In this document: positions 8,606 through 17,193 of the stretch, piece after piece
Layout of the letters: each line of letters begins with the position of its first letter
Numbering within the stretch: position 1 is the first letter of the stretch
DNA from: Pararhodobacter zhoushanensis
GTDB taxonomy: Bacteria > Pseudomonadota > Alphaproteobacteria > Rhodobacterales > Rhodobacteraceae
Reading direction: 5' to 3'
NCBI RefSeq assembly: GCF_003990445.1
Contig: NZ_REEZ01000002.1
Coordinates: 561,121 to 625,120, forward strand
DNA length: 64,000 nt
The notes under the pieces: generated by a model
What the model saw: only the letters and a program-made list of their open reading frames with translations
The model's database searches: none
Told to the model about the DNA's origin: nothing
Position numbers and translations under genes: made by a program

Positions 8606-10108
8606 TTAGCCGGGAACCGCCTCGCCCGCGATCTGGCGCAATTCTGTCTTCAGGACTTTGCCATAGGCGTTCTTGGGCAGATCCGGCAGGAACAGATACC
8701 GCTTCGGCCGCTTGAACCGCGCCATCCGGGCCGTGCAGAACGCGTCCAGATCGGCCGCCTGCAGCGGGCCCTTAGCGACCACGCAGGCCACCACCACCTC
8801 GCCCCAATCGTCGTCAAAGGCGCCGATCACTGAAACCTCGCGCAGGTCGGGGTGTTCGAGCAGAACATCCTCGACCTCTCGCGGATAGATGTTCGTCCCG
8901 CCCGAGATGATCACGTCCTTGGAACGATCCGTCAGGAACAGGAACCCGCCCGCGTCCAGATGCCCCAGATCGCCGGTCCACAGCCAGCCGTCGCGAATCG
9001 CCTGCGCCGTGGCCTGCGGGTTGCGCCAGTAGCCCGACATGACCAGCGGTCCGCGCACGCAGATCTCGCCGGTTTCGCCGGGGCCAAGTTCTTTCCCGTC
9101 GGGGGCCATGATCGCGATCTCGACCGCCGCTTGCGCGTAGCCGACCGAGGCCCGGCGCCGGGCCGCATCCGGGTGGGCACTGTCAGCGACCAGATCACGG
9201 GGCAGCGCCGTGATCGTCATCGGGCATTCCCCCTGCCCGTAGATCTGCGCGAAACGCGGGCCAAAAGCCTGCAACGCGGCGTCGATATCCGCCGCGTACA
9301 TCGGCCCGCCACCGTAGATGATGCTCTTGATCCCCGCGCCGCGATAGCCGCGCGGCTCGGCCGCCTGCACCAGCCGTTTGACCATGGTCGGTGCCGCGAA
9401 CAGCACCAAGTTTCCGTGGCTGGCGGCCAGATCCATGATTTCGCCCGCATCAAACCCGCGGGACTGGGGCACGACATGTCCCGCACCCGCCCGCACGGCG
9501 GCCAGCGCATACAGCCCCGCGCCGTGCGACATCGGCGCGGCATAGAGCATGCGGTCAGCGGCGCTCAACGGTTCGACATCGGTGGCGAAACACAGGGTCA
9601 TCTGCACCAGCGTTGCATGGCTGAGCATCACGCCCTTGGGCTTGCCGGTGGTCCCCGAGGTGTAGAACAGCCACGCCAAAGCGTCCGGCGCGACCCGCAC
9701 GGGGCGTTGCGGCGCGGGGTTTGAGGGATCATCCACCGCGTTCAGCCCAAGGATGCCGCCCGCCCAATCCGCCGGCCAGTCTTCGCGCCGGTCGGTCAGC
9801 ACCAGCCCGGCCTCGGCATGGTCGGCGATCCAGCGGGCCTCGACCGGGTGCAGCTTGGCGTTGACCGGCACGGCGACCGCGCCCAGCCACCACAGCGCAT
9901 AGAGCGACACCAGATACGCGGGATCATTCGCCGCCCACAGCACCACCCGGTCGCCGGGCGCGACGCCCCGCGCCGCCAGAGTTGCGGCGCGCAGGCGCAC
10001 CCGCTGCGCCAGCCCGGCGTAATCGCACACCAGCGCGTCGCCCGAATAGAGCGCCGGACGGCCCGGATGGGCCTGCGCCTGTTGCCACAACCAGTGCGCC
10101 AGATTCAT
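8606..10108 (-). CDS. Acyl-CoA ligase (AMP-forming), catabolic-locus member
   Basis: A 500-residue ANL-family ligase. The phosphate loop FYTSGTTGKPKGVMLSH lies near residues 147-163. IYGQGECPMT takes the place of the usual YGxTE adenine motif. The hinge RTGDLG-type motif reads WTGDLGHLDAGG, then DRSKDVIISGGTNIYPREVE. The catalytic lysine is in LPKNAYGKVLKTE near the C-terminus. The start MNLAHWLWQ is supported by GGGAG 10 bases upstream and lies 17 bases after the thiolase stop. It is the last gene of the minus-strand TRAP/hydrolase/thiolase unit and probably activates the imported acid or a breakdown product of it. The substrate is not predictable. Confidence 0.88.
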   Translation of the reverse strand: MNLAHWLWQQAQAHPGRPALYSGDALVCDYAGLAQRVRLRAATLAARGVAPGDRVVLWAANDPAYLVSLYALWWLGAVAVPVNAKLHPVEARWIADHAEAGLVLTDRREDWPADWAGGILGLNAVDDPSNPAPQRPVRVAPDALAWLFYTSGTTGKPKGVMLSHATLVQMTLCFATDVEPLSAADRMLYAAPMSHGAGLYALAAVRAGAGHVVPQSRGFDAGEIMDLAASHGNLVLFAAPTMVKRLVQAAEPRGYRGAGIKSIIYGGGPMYAADIDAALQAFGPRFAQIYGQGECPMTITALPRDLVADSAHPDAARRRASVGYAQAAVEIAIMAPDGKELGPGETGEICVRGPLVMSGYWRNPQATAQAIRDGWLWTGDLGHLDAGGFLFLTDRSKDVIISGGTNIYPREVEDVLLEHPDLREVSVIGAFDDDWGEVVVACVVAKGPLQAADLDAFCTARMARFKRPKRYLFLPDLPKNAYGKVLKTELRQIAGEAVPG

Positions 10109-10125
10109 CGTCGCTCTCCCTGCGT

Positions 10126-11298
10126 TCAGGCCCGGTCGGCGTGCAGGAGGGTCGCGTAATTCGCCACCGCCGCCCCGCCCATGTTGAAGGCCAGCGCCCA
10201 TTCCGGCGCTTCCAGCTGCATCGCCCCGGCCCCGCCCGTCAACTGCCGCGCGGCCAGCGCCAGCATCGATACGCCCGTGGCCCCCACCGGGTGCCCCTTG
10301 GCCTTGAGCCCGCCCGACAGGTTCACCGGCAGCGCGCCATCAGCCAGCACTGTCCCCTCGGCGATCACGCTGCCGCCCTGACCCGGCGCGGCCAGCCCCA
10401 TCGCCTCGTAGATCAGCAGTTCGGCGATGGTGAAGCAATCGTGGACCTCGGCGAAGTCCAGATCCTGCACGCTGATCCCGGCTTGCGCATACGCAGCCTC
10501 GATCGCCCGGCGCGGGCCTTCAAAGGCCAGAACGTCGCGCGCGGCCATCGGCAGCAGGTCGGACACATGGCTGGCCGCTGCGACGTGCACCCGGCGCGAG
10601 GCACTGGCAGCCGCATCGGCAGAACTGAGCACCACCGCCGCCGCCCCGTCGGTAATCAGCGAGCAATCGCTGAGCTTGAGCGGCGGTGCGATCAGCGGGT
10701 TGCGATCCGAGACGGTGAGCGCGACGGCCAGATCCAGCGGTTTGTGCATCTGCGCCAAGGGGTTGTTGAGCGCATTGGCGTGGTTCTTGACGGCGATGCG
10801 GGCCAGCGTCTCGGTCGGATCGCCGTAGCGCCCGGCATAGCCCTGTGCGAGCAAGGCGAAGGCTTGCGGAAAGCTCAAGCCTGCCTCGGTCGGGTCATTC
10901 TGGTAACCCGCCCCCGCCAGCGCGCGGGTGACATCGGCGGTCGTGCGGTGGGTCATCTTTTCCGCGCCGATCACCAGCACGTTGCGCGCCCCGCCCGCCC
11001 GGATCAGGTTGAGCGCGCCGTGAAACGCCGCCGCACCCGAGGCGCAGGCGTTTTCGCACCGCGTCGCCGGGGCAAAGCGCAGCCCGGCATCCGCCTGCAT
11101 CGCCAGCGACGAGGCAAAGCCGTCCGGCACCAGACCGCTGTTGAAATGGCCCAGATACACCGCGTCGATATCCGAACCCTGCAACCCGGCATCCGCCAGC
11201 GCCTCGCGGGTGACGTCGGTGATCAGCTCTTCAAGCGTGGCCGACAGTTTGCCGAACCGGCTGTGGCCGGTGCCGGTGATATAGGTCTGGATTGGCAT
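10126..11298 (-). CDS. Thiolase family protein (SCP-x/acetyl-CoA acetyltransferase-like)
   Basis: A 390-residue thiolase of the sterol-carrier-protein-x-like branch. The nucleophilic cysteine is Cys85 in ENACASGAA. The HDCFT motif typical of this branch is present, and the C-terminal histidine motif is GLKAKGHPVGATG. Members cleave 3-oxoacyl-CoA or condense acyl-CoAs. They are often encoded beside a DUF35 OB-fold/Zn-ribbon partner, but none is seen here. The start MPIQTYITGTG has GAGGGGG 6-12 bases upstream. It sits 10 bases after the MBL-fold gene and before the ligase, so it is probably co-transcribed with both. Confidence 0.9.
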   Translation of the reverse strand: MPIQTYITGTGHSRFGKLSATLEELITDVTREALADAGLQGSDIDAVYLGHFNSGLVPDGFASSLAMQADAGLRFAPATRCENACASGAAAFHGALNLIRAGGARNVLVIGAEKMTHRTTADVTRALAGAGYQNDPTEAGLSFPQAFALLAQGYAGRYGDPTETLARIAVKNHANALNNPLAQMHKPLDLAVALTVSDRNPLIAPPLKLSDCSLITDGAAAVVLSSADAAASASRRVHVAAASHVSDLLPMAARDVLAFEGPRRAIEAAYAQAGISVQDLDFAEVHDCFTIAELLIYEAMGLAAPGQGGSVIAEGTVLADGALPVNLSGGLKAKGHPVGATGVSMLALAARQLTGGAGAMQLEAPEWALAFNMGGAAVANYATLLHADRA

Positions 11299-11308
11299 GG
11301 ATGCCCCC

Positions 11309-12322
11309 TCAGTGATCTTTGCCGCAATCGCACGAGCCGTAGATATGCGCATGGACCGGCGGTTTGCCCAGCTTTTCGCGCATCGCCTTCATGACGGCAA
11401 AGTACGGCATCTTGTCCCGCACCGGGCGCTGATCCCCGACCGAGAAGTCATCGTAGAGGGTCTGCAACGTCACGGCGACGCGCTCGGCATCGTCCCAGTC
11501 GGCGTATGCGCCCAGATTGATCTCGCGCACCGCCTCTTCCCAACTGACGCCCGCGTCATAGAACCGCCGCGCCTCGCCGGTGATGTCGGTGAGGTACTGC
11601 TTCATGCGGCGCACATCGTCCTTGGTGGCAATCGGGCCATGCCCGGCCACGATCACCTCGGCGTCCAGATCCAGCAGCACGTCACAGGCGCGCACCCAGC
11701 GATGCACCGGGCCATACCACGCAATCGGTGTGCCGCCGTTGAACAGGATATCGCCGGTATAGACGACCCCGTCGGCGGGCACGTGGATCAGCGTATCACC
11801 CAGCGAATGCGCCGGGCCGACCTCGATCAGCTCGACGATCTTGTCACCGACCCTGATCTCCTTGTGCCCCGAGAAGGTCTCGGTCGGCGGGGTCAGCACC
11901 ACGTCCGAAAAGTCGAACGGGCGAAAGCACTCGCTGATGAACTCCCCGGCCGCGCCGAACTGCGCGGCATTATCCGCGATGTTCTGCCAGACAGCGGGCT
12001 GGATGATCGAGAATTCGTCAGCCGTGCCCTGCGAAGTGATGATCCGCGCGCCCTCGACCAGCTGGTTGCCAAAGGTGTGGTCGCCATCCGCATGGGTGTT
12101 GACCAGCACATCGATCTGCCGCGTGGCAGGGATCGAGCGGCGCATGTCGTCCAGCATCTCGCCGGTCAGCTTGAGGTCAAACAGCGTATCGACCAGCAGC
12201 GACTGATCGCCGTCCACGATCACGCCGGCATTCGACCAGCCCCACGATCCATCGGGTTGCAGGTAAGCCCAGACGCCGTTGCCGACCTCGTGCAGGCCTT
12301 TGGTGAAGGTCCATTTGGACAT
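11309..12322 (-). CDS. Metallo-beta-lactamase-fold hydrolase
   Basis: A 337-residue MBL-superfamily hydrolase. The metal motif reads THADGDH (residues 76-82), so the middle position of HxHxDH is Asp79 rather than His. Other ligands are probably in GPAHSLGDT and VAGHGP. The unusual C-terminus HIYGSCDCGKDH could bind a metal. The start MSKWTFTKG has an excellent AAGGAG 8 bases upstream, placed inside the end of the dctM gene. In this operon it may hydrolyse a thioester or lactone during breakdown of the imported substrate. Glyoxalase-II-like thioesterase activity is one possibility; this is inference. Confidence 0.85.
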   Translation of the reverse strand: MSKWTFTKGLHEVGNGVWAYLQPDGSWGWSNAGVIVDGDQSLLVDTLFDLKLTGEMLDDMRRSIPATRQIDVLVNTHADGDHTFGNQLVEGARIITSQGTADEFSIIQPAVWQNIADNAAQFGAAGEFISECFRPFDFSDVVLTPPTETFSGHKEIRVGDKIVELIEVGPAHSLGDTLIHVPADGVVYTGDILFNGGTPIAWYGPVHRWVRACDVLLDLDAEVIVAGHGPIATKDDVRRMKQYLTDITGEARRFYDAGVSWEEAVREINLGAYADWDDAERVAVTLQTLYDDFSVGDQRPVRDKMPYFAVMKAMREKLGKPPVHAHIYGSCDCGKDH

Positions 12323-12332
12323 GGGATTCTCC

Positions 12333-13646
12333 TTACAGAAGCGCAGTCGCGAGAGAGGGGAAAAAGAAAACCAGCAGCAGCAGACCGACCATCGCCAGCG
12401 CGAAGGGGGCTGCGCCTTTGAAGATCTGCCACAGGGTGATGTCGCTGGTCGGCCCGAGCGCGGCCTTGACGACAAAGACGGCAATGCCGAAGGGCGGGGT
12501 CAGGAGCCCGATTTCGACCGCCAGAATGACCAGCACGCCGAACCAGATCAGATCGACATTCAGCGCGGTCAGCACCGGGTAGGCGATGGGAATGACCAGC
12601 AGCATGATCGACGAGCTGTCCAGAATCGTGCCCAGCGCGATCATCACCAAGGCCACCAGCAGCACCACGGTCGAGGCATCCAGCCCGGCGCCCATCACCT
12701 GCGCACCCAGCCAGCTGGGCAGCCCCGACATCGCCAGCATCCGCGAATAGAGCGAGGCCGACAGGATCAGGAAACACACCGCCGCCGTGGTATGGCCGGT
12801 CTGGATCAGCACATCCCGGAACACGCGCCAGGTGATGCGCCGCTTGGCAATGGCGATCAGCGTGGCGGCGAAGGCACCGGCGGCCCCGGCTTCGGTCGGG
12901 GTGAAGATCCCGCCATAGATGCCGCCCATCACCAGCGCGACCAGCAGGATGATCGGTGCCATCTTGCGGGCGATCTCGGCCCCGCTCATCAGAGGCGTGT
13001 CATCGTCATCGGGCAACGTGCCGCCGACCCAGTTTGGCCTGACGCGCGCGGCGAGCAGAATGCCCAGACTATAGATCACTGTCAGCAGCAGCCCCGGCAG
13101 GATTCCGGCGACGAACAGCGCGCCCACCGATTGCTCGGTCAGGACACCGTAGAGAATGAACAGCAGCGACGGGGGCAACAGCATGCCCAGCACCGAGGAA
13201 CCCGCCACAACGCCGACCGAAAAGGACTTGGTATAGCCCCGGCGGCGCATCTCGGGCACGGCCAGCTTGCTGAACACCGCCGCCGAGGCAATCGAGATTC
13301 CGGTGATCGCGGCAAAGATCGCATTGGCAACCACGGTGCCGATCCCCAGCCCGCCGCGCACCCGGCGAAAAGCCTGATGCGCCACGTCAAAGGCATCGCG
13401 GCCGATCCCGGCGGCGGCCACGACCAGCCCCATCAGCACGAACAGCGGCACCACCCCGAACAGGTAGTCCGAGATCGAATCCTTGAACGCCAGCACCATC
13501 ATGTTGGCGGCAATGTCGAAGCTGTCGCGCAGCATCCAGACACCGGCAAAGGACAGCACCAAGAGCGCGATGGCCACGTGCAGTCCGGCATAGATCAGCA
13601 CCAGCATCAGGGCGATGGTGATCAGGGCAACGGCGACGCCACTCAT
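12333..13646 (-). CDS. TRAP transporter large permease (DctM family)
   Basis: A 437-residue, very hydrophobic protein with about 12 predicted membrane segments, spread evenly from MSGVAVALITIALM to the C-terminal VGLLLLVFFFPSLA. DctM proteins use the sodium or proton gradient to import the acid delivered by the periplasmic protein. Conserved features include FGVVPLFVLMGLVVAAAG and ASAAVFSKLAVPEMRRRGY. The ATG overlaps the dctQ stop (ATGA, 13643-13646), as is usual for the two TRAP membrane genes. It is followed after 10 bases by the MBL hydrolase. Confidence 0.93.
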   Translation of the reverse strand: MSGVAVALITIALMLVLIYAGLHVAIALLVLSFAGVWMLRDSFDIAANMMVLAFKDSISDYLFGVVPLFVLMGLVVAAAGIGRDAFDVAHQAFRRVRGGLGIGTVVANAIFAAITGISIASAAVFSKLAVPEMRRRGYTKSFSVGVVAGSSVLGMLLPPSLLFILYGVLTEQSVGALFVAGILPGLLLTVIYSLGILLAARVRPNWVGGTLPDDDDTPLMSGAEIARKMAPIILLVALVMGGIYGGIFTPTEAGAAGAFAATLIAIAKRRITWRVFRDVLIQTGHTTAAVCFLILSASLYSRMLAMSGLPSWLGAQVMGAGLDASTVVLLVALVMIALGTILDSSSIMLLVIPIAYPVLTALNVDLIWFGVLVILAVEIGLLTPPFGIAVFVVKAALGPTSDITLWQIFKGAAPFALAMVGLLLLVFFFPSLATALL

Positions 13647-14182
13647 GCCTTGCCTCCTCTCAGGGCTGACCAGGCGAAGGTCAGGAATTGCAGGATCGTT
13701 GCCGCCATGCCGATGCACATCAGCGCATAGAGCGGCCAACGCGGCAGGGTGAACACGCCGGGCGAGCCCATGAAATGCCGCGCGGGGTTGGTCCAGGCTG
13801 ACGTCAGCGAGGGCACGAACCACCACAGAGCGATGGCCAGAATGCCCGCGCCGGTCAGGTTGAACAGCGCCAGCAACAGCCGCCGCGCCATCGGCGCGCG
13901 CTCGGCCAGCGCATCAAGCAGGATGTCCGAGCGGGTCAGCCCCCCGGCGCGCAGCGCGTGCGACAATTGCAGAAAGACGATGCCGACGATGGAAAACGAG
14001 ACCATCTCGGGCACGCCCGCAATCGGGGCGTTGGCGATGTTGCGCATCGCGATGTCGGAAACGATCAGCAGCATCAGCGCCACGATCCAGACCGTACCGA
14101 CAGCGTTGAGCACCGCCGTGATCGCTGAAACGGGGCCGCGATCTGTCGCGGCCTCAGGAAGTGCAGGGTCAGTGCCAACCAT
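13643..14182 (-). CDS. TRAP transporter small permease (DctQ family)
   Basis: A protein of about 179 residues with four predicted membrane helices (around residues 20-45, 55-80, 98-122 and 145-170), the standard DctQ topology. It pairs with DctM in the inner membrane. The ATG at 14182 (MVGTDPALPEA) is used here; a GTG four codons upstream (14194) is equally possible, and neither has a clear ribosome binding site. Between dctP (stop 14245) and this gene are about 60 bases. Substrate unknown; see dctP. Confidence 0.88.
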   Translation of the reverse strand: MVGTDPALPEAATDRGPVSAITAVLNAVGTVWIVALMLLIVSDIAMRNIANAPIAGVPEMVSFSIVGIVFLQLSHALRAGGLTRSDILLDALAERAPMARRLLLALFNLTGAGILAIALWWFVPSLTSAWTNPARHFMGSPGVFTLPRWPLYALMCIGMAATILQFLTFAWSALRGGKA

Positions 14183-14244
14183 GGGAAAAATCACCGTTCA
14201 TTGGTGGATGGGAGGCGCGGGAAGCCCCGCGCCGCTCTGGTTGA

Positions 14245-15315
14245 TCACGGCGCCAGATAGTCGCGCGGGAAGGTGAAGCCCTGCTCGCCCAGCAGATCGC
14301 GGTAGGCTTCCAGCACCCCGCGCCCCGGCTCTCCGCGCGCCTCGGCGGCGGCGATGAAGGCGGTGGTCGGGTTGGTCATCGCGTCGATCCAGTGCTGGCG
14401 TTCGCCCGGTTCCATCTCGACGAACTCCCCGCCCCCGGCCACATACGCCTCGCGCGCGGCGTCATAGCGGGCGGCCTGTTCGGCGTGATAGGCCTCGGTA
14501 TACTCGGCGGCGGCGGTCAGGAACGCCTGACGCGTGTCGTCCGAGAAACTGTCCCAGCGCGCCTGCGACACGCCCAGGCCACCGATATACATCGAGCCGA
14601 AATCAACCTGGTTCCAATAGGGCGCGACCTCGTACAGCCGGGCCGGGGTCGAGGCGGTGATCCAACCGATATGGCCGCTGTAAACGCCGGTCTGAATGTC
14701 GTTGTAAAAGCTGGTGTACGACCCCCCGACCGCCACGGCCCCGCTGCCATCCAACCACGCATGGTTCGACGGCGCGCCGCCGATGCGCAGGCCGTTCATG
14801 TCCGACAGGCTGCGGATTTCGCGGTTGGCGCCGATGTTATAGCCGTCAATCGCCACGCCCCCGCCGATATAGACGACGCCTGTCGCCTCTTGCAGCAGGT
14901 CCAGCGCGCCGGAAACCTGCAACGCTTCTTCCGCGGCCGCTGTGACTTGCGCCGGGTCGGTCGGGCCAAAGGGCATGGCATAGGTCACGTTCAGGATGCC
15001 CGCCTCGGCCGGATTGAACACGCCCGAGATCTGACCGACGTCCATGATGCCGGTCTGGAAGGATTCGATCTCGGACCCCAGCCGCACCAGCGTGCCGCCA
15101 TAGGCTTCGGTCCATTCGACCTGCACCTCACCCGTGCGCGCCAGTTCGCGTTCCAGCGCCGGGATAAACGTCTCGTGGATGTGCTTGACCCACAAGAACA
15201 CCTCGGGGTGCCCCATGGCCACGGTCAGGCGCAGCGTGTCGGTCGCCGAGGCAGGCGCGGTCAGCGCCAGCGTCGAAGCGGTCAGGGCAAGCGCCCCGAA
15301 AGTCTTGGTCATCAT
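14245..15315 (-). CDS. TRAP transporter periplasmic binding protein (DctP family)
   Basis: A 356-residue solute receptor with a signal peptide (MMTKTFGALALTASTLALTAPASA, cleavage near residue 24). The mature part has the DctP fold, with GSEIESFQTGIMDVGQISG and the conserved arginine region LSDMNGLRIGGAPSN that binds carboxylate. It is the first gene of the minus-strand operon that continues with dctQ, dctM, the MBL hydrolase, thiolase and ligase. A GGGGAGAG box precedes the ATG pair. The ligand is expected to be an organic acid. The presence of a CoA ligase downstream points to an acid without a pre-existing CoA group. Confidence 0.92.
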   Translation of the reverse strand: MMTKTFGALALTASTLALTAPASATDTLRLTVAMGHPEVFLWVKHIHETFIPALERELARTGEVQVEWTEAYGGTLVRLGSEIESFQTGIMDVGQISGVFNPAEAGILNVTYAMPFGPTDPAQVTAAAEEALQVSGALDLLQEATGVVYIGGGVAIDGYNIGANREIRSLSDMNGLRIGGAPSNHAWLDGSGAVAVGGSYTSFYNDIQTGVYSGHIGWITASTPARLYEVAPYWNQVDFGSMYIGGLGVSQARWDSFSDDTRQAFLTAAAEYTEAYHAEQAARYDAAREAYVAGGGEFVEMEPGERQHWIDAMTNPTTAFIAAAEARGEPGRGVLEAYRDLLGEQGFTFPRDYLAP

Positions 15316-15375
15316 GTCTCTCTCCCCTGAATCAGGCGCGGCGTCGAATCGCTCCGACCCTCTTCCTTCCGCGTC

Positions 15376-15391
15376 TTGAACAGGTGTTCAA
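15376..15391. promoter_or_regulatory. Inverted repeat TTGAAC-N4-GTTCAA
   Basis: TTGAAC (15376-15381) and GTTCAA (15386-15391) are perfect 6-base arms separated by AGGT. The repeat abuts and shares two bases with the larger palindrome at 15390-15419. It may be a second protein-binding site serving the dctP side. Confidence 0.45.
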
Positions 15392-15419
15392 TATTATTGA
15401 CCTGCCTGTCAATAATATT
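15390..15419. promoter_or_regulatory. Perfect 12-base inverted repeat, probable TetR operator
   Basis: AATATTATTGAC (15390-15401) and GTCAATAATATT (15408-15419) are exact reverse complements separated by CTGCCT. The AT-rich palindrome is striking in a GC-rich genome. It lies in the divergent region between dctP and the tetR-family gene, and covers the -35 box and spacer of the predicted tetR promoter. Such placement is typical of an autorepressed TetR regulator; assignment of this regulator to this site is inference. Confidence 0.75.
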
Positions 15420-15425
15420 TATACA
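15397..15425 (+). promoter_or_regulatory. Predicted sigma-70 promoter of the tetR-family gene
   Basis: TTGACC (15397-15402) is followed after exactly 17 bases by TATACA (15420-15425), a good match to the sigma-70 consensus. It would start transcription near 15432, about 30 bases before the ATG at 15461. Confidence 0.6.
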
Positions 15426-15460
15426 ATGATCACATCGAAGCCCCGGAGCCTCCAAGACCA

Positions 15461-16132
15461 ATGCCCAAGACCCCCTCGCCGCTTTCTCAGGACGCCGACG
15501 CGTCCGGCACCGAACCGAAGTCGGAAAAGGCCCGCGACCGCATTCTTGCGGTGGCCGAAGAGGTCATTGCCGAGCAGGGATTCGCCGGAACAAGCCTGCG
15601 CACCATCGCCGCACGGGCCGATGTGCCGGTGGCGCTGATCTCGTATCACTTCGGTTCCAAGCTCGAGCTTTACCGCTCGATCTTCCGCCTGCGGGTGCCG
15701 ACCATCGTCGGCCAGCGGCAGATCGGGCTGGAAATCGCGCGCATGGAAAGCGATCTGGATCGCCGGCTTGAACTGGTGGTCCGCGCGCTGATCGTGCCGA
15801 TGCTGGGCCTGCGCAATTCAGGCCATTTCGGCGCGATTCTGGCGCGCGAGATCACCGAACCCGCCAATGTCGAGCGTGGCATCTTCACCGAGATGTTCGA
15901 CCCGGTAGCGCGAATGATCCTGACGGCGCTGCACGAATGCCTGCCCGACTGGAGCAAGGCCGAAATCCATTATGCCTATAACACCATGCTCGGCGCGATG
16001 ATGTTTTTCATGGCCGACACGGGCCGCATCGCGCGCCTGAGCGACGGTGCCGCCGACCCTGACCGCAACGAGGAAGCCTCGCAGCATCTGGTCGCAATAC
16101 TGGTCGCCGGGCTGCGCCACCGCGCCCGCTGA
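15461..16132 (+). CDS. TetR family transcriptional regulator
   Basis: A 223-residue TetR/AcrR-type repressor. The N-terminal helix-turn-helix spans about residues 24-70 (ARDRILAVAEEVIAEQGFAG, then SLRTIAARADVPVALISYHF, with the family hallmark YHFGSK). The C-terminal ligand-binding domain is alpha-helical. The N-terminal 20 residues are a polar extension. It is divergent from the TRAP operon and followed 29 bases later by the FAH-family gene, so both flanking units are likely targets. The palindrome overlapping its own promoter is the probable operator. The inducer is likely the substrate or its CoA ester. Confidence 0.9.
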   Translation: MPKTPSPLSQDADASGTEPKSEKARDRILAVAEEVIAEQGFAGTSLRTIAARADVPVALISYHFGSKLELYRSIFRLRVPTIVGQRQIGLEIARMESDLDRRLELVVRALIVPMLGLRNSGHFGAILAREITEPANVERGIFTEMFDPVARMILTALHECLPDWSKAEIHYAYNTMLGAMMFFMADTGRIARLSDGAADPDRNEEASQHLVAILVAGLRHRAR

Positions 16133-16161
16133 CCTACAGATTTCTGGACAGGAGGAACAGG

Positions 16162-17133
16162 ATGAAACTGGTGACATATGACGCCGGCGACGGCGTGAAA
16201 CGCGCAGGCGCGCTGGTCGAGGGCGGCACGCGCGTGATCGACCTGCTGGCCGCATCGGGCGGAGACGCGCGCGTGGCCTCGGTGCTGGCCATCGCCGAAG
16301 GCGGGCCCGACGCGCTGGCCGCCGCGCAGGACGCCGAACAGCGCGGCGCGGCGAACCACGGGCATGCGCGCACGGCGGTCACGCTGCTGGCACCGATCCA
16401 GCCGCCGCCGCAGATGCGTGATGCGCTGTGCTTTGAGACCCATCTCAAGCAGGCCTTCGCCAACGCCCGCAAACTGCGCGCGCAAGCGTTTGATGACCCT
16501 GAGGCCGCGCTCAAGGACATGGAGGCCAAAGGCATCCTGTCGATTCCGCAAACCTTCTACGATCAGCCGATCTACTACAAAGCCAACCGTTTCTCGGTAA
16601 TCGGCACCGAGCAGGACGTGCTCTGGCCGCACTATTCCAACTTCATGGATTTCGAGCTGGAATTCGGTTGCTACATCGGCAAACCGGGCAAGGACATCCG
16701 CAAGGAAGACGCGCGCAGCCACATCTTCGGCTACACGATCTTCAACGACATGACCGCCCGCGACGCCCAGACCGCCGAAATGGGCGGCCAGCTGGGACCG
16801 GCCAAGGGCAAGGATTTCGACACCGCCAACCCGATGGGCCCCTGTCTGGTGACGGCCGACGAGATGACGGATCCCTACAACCTGACCATGATCTGCCGCG
16901 TCAACGGCGAGGAATGGGGCCGGGGGAATTCCAGCACGATGCACTGGAAGTTCGAGGATGTGATCGCACATGTCTCGGCCTCGGAGACCCTGCACAGCGG
17001 TGAGTTCATCGGCTCGGGCACCGTCGGCAATGGCTGCGGGCTGGAGCAGATGCGCTTTCTCAACCCCGGCGACGTGATCGAGCTTGAGGTCGAAGGCATC
17101 GGCATTCTGCGCAACAGGCTTGTGCGCCCCTGA
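16162..17133 (+). CDS. Fumarylacetoacetate hydrolase family protein
   Basis: A 323-residue FAH-superfamily enzyme. The metal-binding acidic residues are in FMDFELEFGCYIGK (two Glu) and GYTIFNDMTARDAQ (Asp). KGKDFDTANPMGPCLVTADE and GEFIGSGTVGNGCGLE are further family motifs. Family members hydrolyse or decarboxylate beta-diketo or 2-oxo acids in aromatic and sugar-acid breakdown. The ribosome binding site AGGAGGAAC is strong. It follows tetR by 29 bases and ends at a clear terminator. The association with CoA ligase, thiolase and TRAP genes suggests ring-cleavage or keto-acid chemistry; the exact reaction is unknown. Confidence 0.88.
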   Translation: MKLVTYDAGDGVKRAGALVEGGTRVIDLLAASGGDARVASVLAIAEGGPDALAAAQDAEQRGAANHGHARTAVTLLAPIQPPPQMRDALCFETHLKQAFANARKLRAQAFDDPEAALKDMEAKGILSIPQTFYDQPIYYKANRFSVIGTEQDVLWPHYSNFMDFELEFGCYIGKPGKDIRKEDARSHIFGYTIFNDMTARDAQTAEMGGQLGPAKGKDFDTANPMGPCLVTADEMTDPYNLTMICRVNGEEWGRGNSSTMHWKFEDVIAHVSASETLHSGEFIGSGTVGNGCGLEQMRFLNPGDVIELEVEGIGILRNRLVRP

Positions 17134-17193
17134 TGCTGACAGCCGCCGCTTGGTGAGCGGCGGCGGGACACGGGCCGTCGGAGAGTCTACGAT

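Noticed and set aside
12279-13730. A 483-codon Gln/His/Arg-rich frame opposite the TRAP large permease
   Set aside because: Typical reverse image of a hydrophobic membrane protein; the permease on the other strand explains the openness.
15419-15649. A short minus-strand gene covering the tetR start
   Set aside because: It overlaps the operator and the tetR N-terminus and would be transcribed through the dctP promoter region; the frame has no motif.
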